Below are positions 5,638 through 6,136 of a stretch of DNA of 6,136 bases, piece by piece. Below the pieces are notes generated by a model. It saw nothing but the letters and a program-made list of their open reading frames with translations, was not told the origin of the DNA and did not search any database. Each line of letters starts with the position of its first letter. The first letter of the stretch is position 1. The position numbers and the translations under genes are program-made. The stretch comes from Comamonadaceae bacterium. GTDB lineage: Bacteria > Pseudomonadota > Gammaproteobacteria > Burkholderiales > Burkholderiaceae_C. The stretch is from assembly GCA_947483455.1 (NCBI GenBank), contig CANKNK010000109.1, positions 1 through 6,136 on the forward strand, given 5' to 3'.

Positions 5638-6136
5638 TCAGGAAGATGCGCCTGCCATGGCCCGCGCCGGGCGTGCGCCTTGGCCATGGTTTGTCGTCGG
5701 CTGTGGAGTTCGGGCAGATATTTGCGGCTTGGCAGGCTTGCCCAAAGCGGCTTTGGAAGGACGCGCTAATCGCGCCGCATTGGCCACCACCAGCAAGGAA
5801 CTCGTGGCCATCCCCAGACCGGCCAACCAGGCCGGTAGGTAGCCGGCCAGCGCCAGGGGCACACAGGCCGCGTTGTAAAAAAGCGCCCAAAGCAGGTTTT
5901 GGCGTACCACACGCATGGTCTTGCGCGCCAGAACGAGTGTGTCAGTGATGGCGCCCAATTGCGAACCCAGCACCACCAGGTCCGCTTGCGACTGCGCCAG
6001 CGACGAGGCATGGCCAAACGCAAAAGCCACATGGGCCCCGGCCAACACCGGCGCATCGTTCATGCCGTCGCCCACCATGGCAACGGTTGCACCCTGTGCT
6101 TGGAGTTGACGCAGCTGCGCGAGTTTGTCCTGGGGC
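5638..6136 (-). CDS. ccoI: CcoI, copper-transporting P1B-type ATPase of cbb3 assembly, C-terminal part (5' end outside window)
   Basis: The last 165 residues of a P-type ATPase, open to the right edge of the window. The fragment begins with PQDKLAQLRQLQAQG and the hinge motif MVGDGMNDAPVLAG, whose aspartates bind Mg2+ in the phosphorylation domain. Two C-terminal membrane helices follow (LWALFYNAACVPLALAGYL and WLAGLGMATSSLLVVANA), carrying the conserved YN and MxxSS residues of heavy-metal ATPases. The phrase AFAFGHASSLAQSQADLVVL is of the CcoI (FixI) type rather than CopA. CcoI moves Cu(I) to the periplasmic side for assembly of the CuB centre. The last 42 or so residues form a Pro/Ala/Lys/Arg-rich cytoplasmic tail. 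The phosphorylated DKTG site and the metal-binding N-terminus lie outside the window, so specificity rests on neighbours and family resemblance. Confidence 0.93.
   Translation of the reverse strand, partial: PQDKLAQLRQLQAQGATVAMVGDGMNDAPVLAGAHVAFAFGHASSLAQSQADLVVLGSQLGAITDTLVLARKTMRVVRQNLLWALFYNAACVPLALAGYLPAWLAGLGMATSSLLVVANAARLARPSKAALGKPAKPQISARTPQPTTNHGQGARPARAMAGASS

Noticed and set aside
5487..5687. Longer CcoS start at 5687
   Set aside because: It would add 19 arginine- and histidine-rich residues that CcoS proteins do not have and would overlap ccoI; the ATG at 5630 gives the family N-terminus.
1..6136. CRISPR array, tRNA or rRNA, insertion sequence or phage genes
   Set aside because: No repeat-spacer pattern, no structured RNA gene, no transposase and no inverted repeats of element ends are visible; genes fill nearly the whole window.

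Overview
The window is an ordinary high-affinity respiration locus of a Gram-negative proteobacterium. It carries a complete cbb3-type cytochrome c oxidase operon (ccoNOQP), its assembly genes (ccoG, a short fixH/ccoH, ccoS and the 3' end of ccoI), and the 3' part of an fnr-type oxygen-sensing regulator. The gene order ccoI-ccoS | ccoN-ccoO-ccoQ-ccoP-ccoG-fixH, facing an fnr-like gene, and the style of the proteins as I remember them, point to a betaproteobacterium, probably Burkholderiales and perhaps Comamonadaceae. That placement is an inference, since no database search was possible.

Layout: on the + strand, 1-425 is the C-terminal part of the Fnr-like regulator, cut by the left edge. All other genes are on the - strand. 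Read in their own direction they are ccoI (3' end, 6136-5638), ccoS (5630-5487), a 104-bp promoter gap holding a near-perfect FNR box (5455-5442), ccoN (5382-3946), ccoO (3930-3304), ccoQ (3288-3151), ccoP (3120-2224), ccoG (2181-715) and fixH/ccoH (705-442). fixH and fnr converge with only 17 bp between their stop codons. There is no gene-free stretch over 300 bases; the longest is the ccoS-ccoN gap.

How the genes work together: CcoN (haem-copper catalytic subunit), CcoO (monohaem c) and CcoP (dihaem c) pass electrons from periplasmic c-type cytochromes to oxygen at low oxygen tension. CcoQ is a small accessory subunit. CcoI is the P-type copper ATPase that supplies copper for the CuB site. 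CcoG is an iron-sulfur membrane protein linked to copper handling, and CcoS and CcoH are small membrane assembly factors. The Fnr-like protein keeps the Glu-x-x-Ser-Arg recognition helix and the cysteine equivalent to the fourth cluster ligand of E. coli FNR, so it probably switches the operon on when oxygen falls, through the box upstream of ccoN.

I see no new biological system here. The points worth a second look are the start of ccoG (no in-frame ATG; a TTG that overlaps the stop of an 11-codon reading frame), the promoter architecture of ccoN (FNR box plus an extra 13-bp dyad), and an unusually short fixH that lacks the usual tyrosine pair after the membrane helix.
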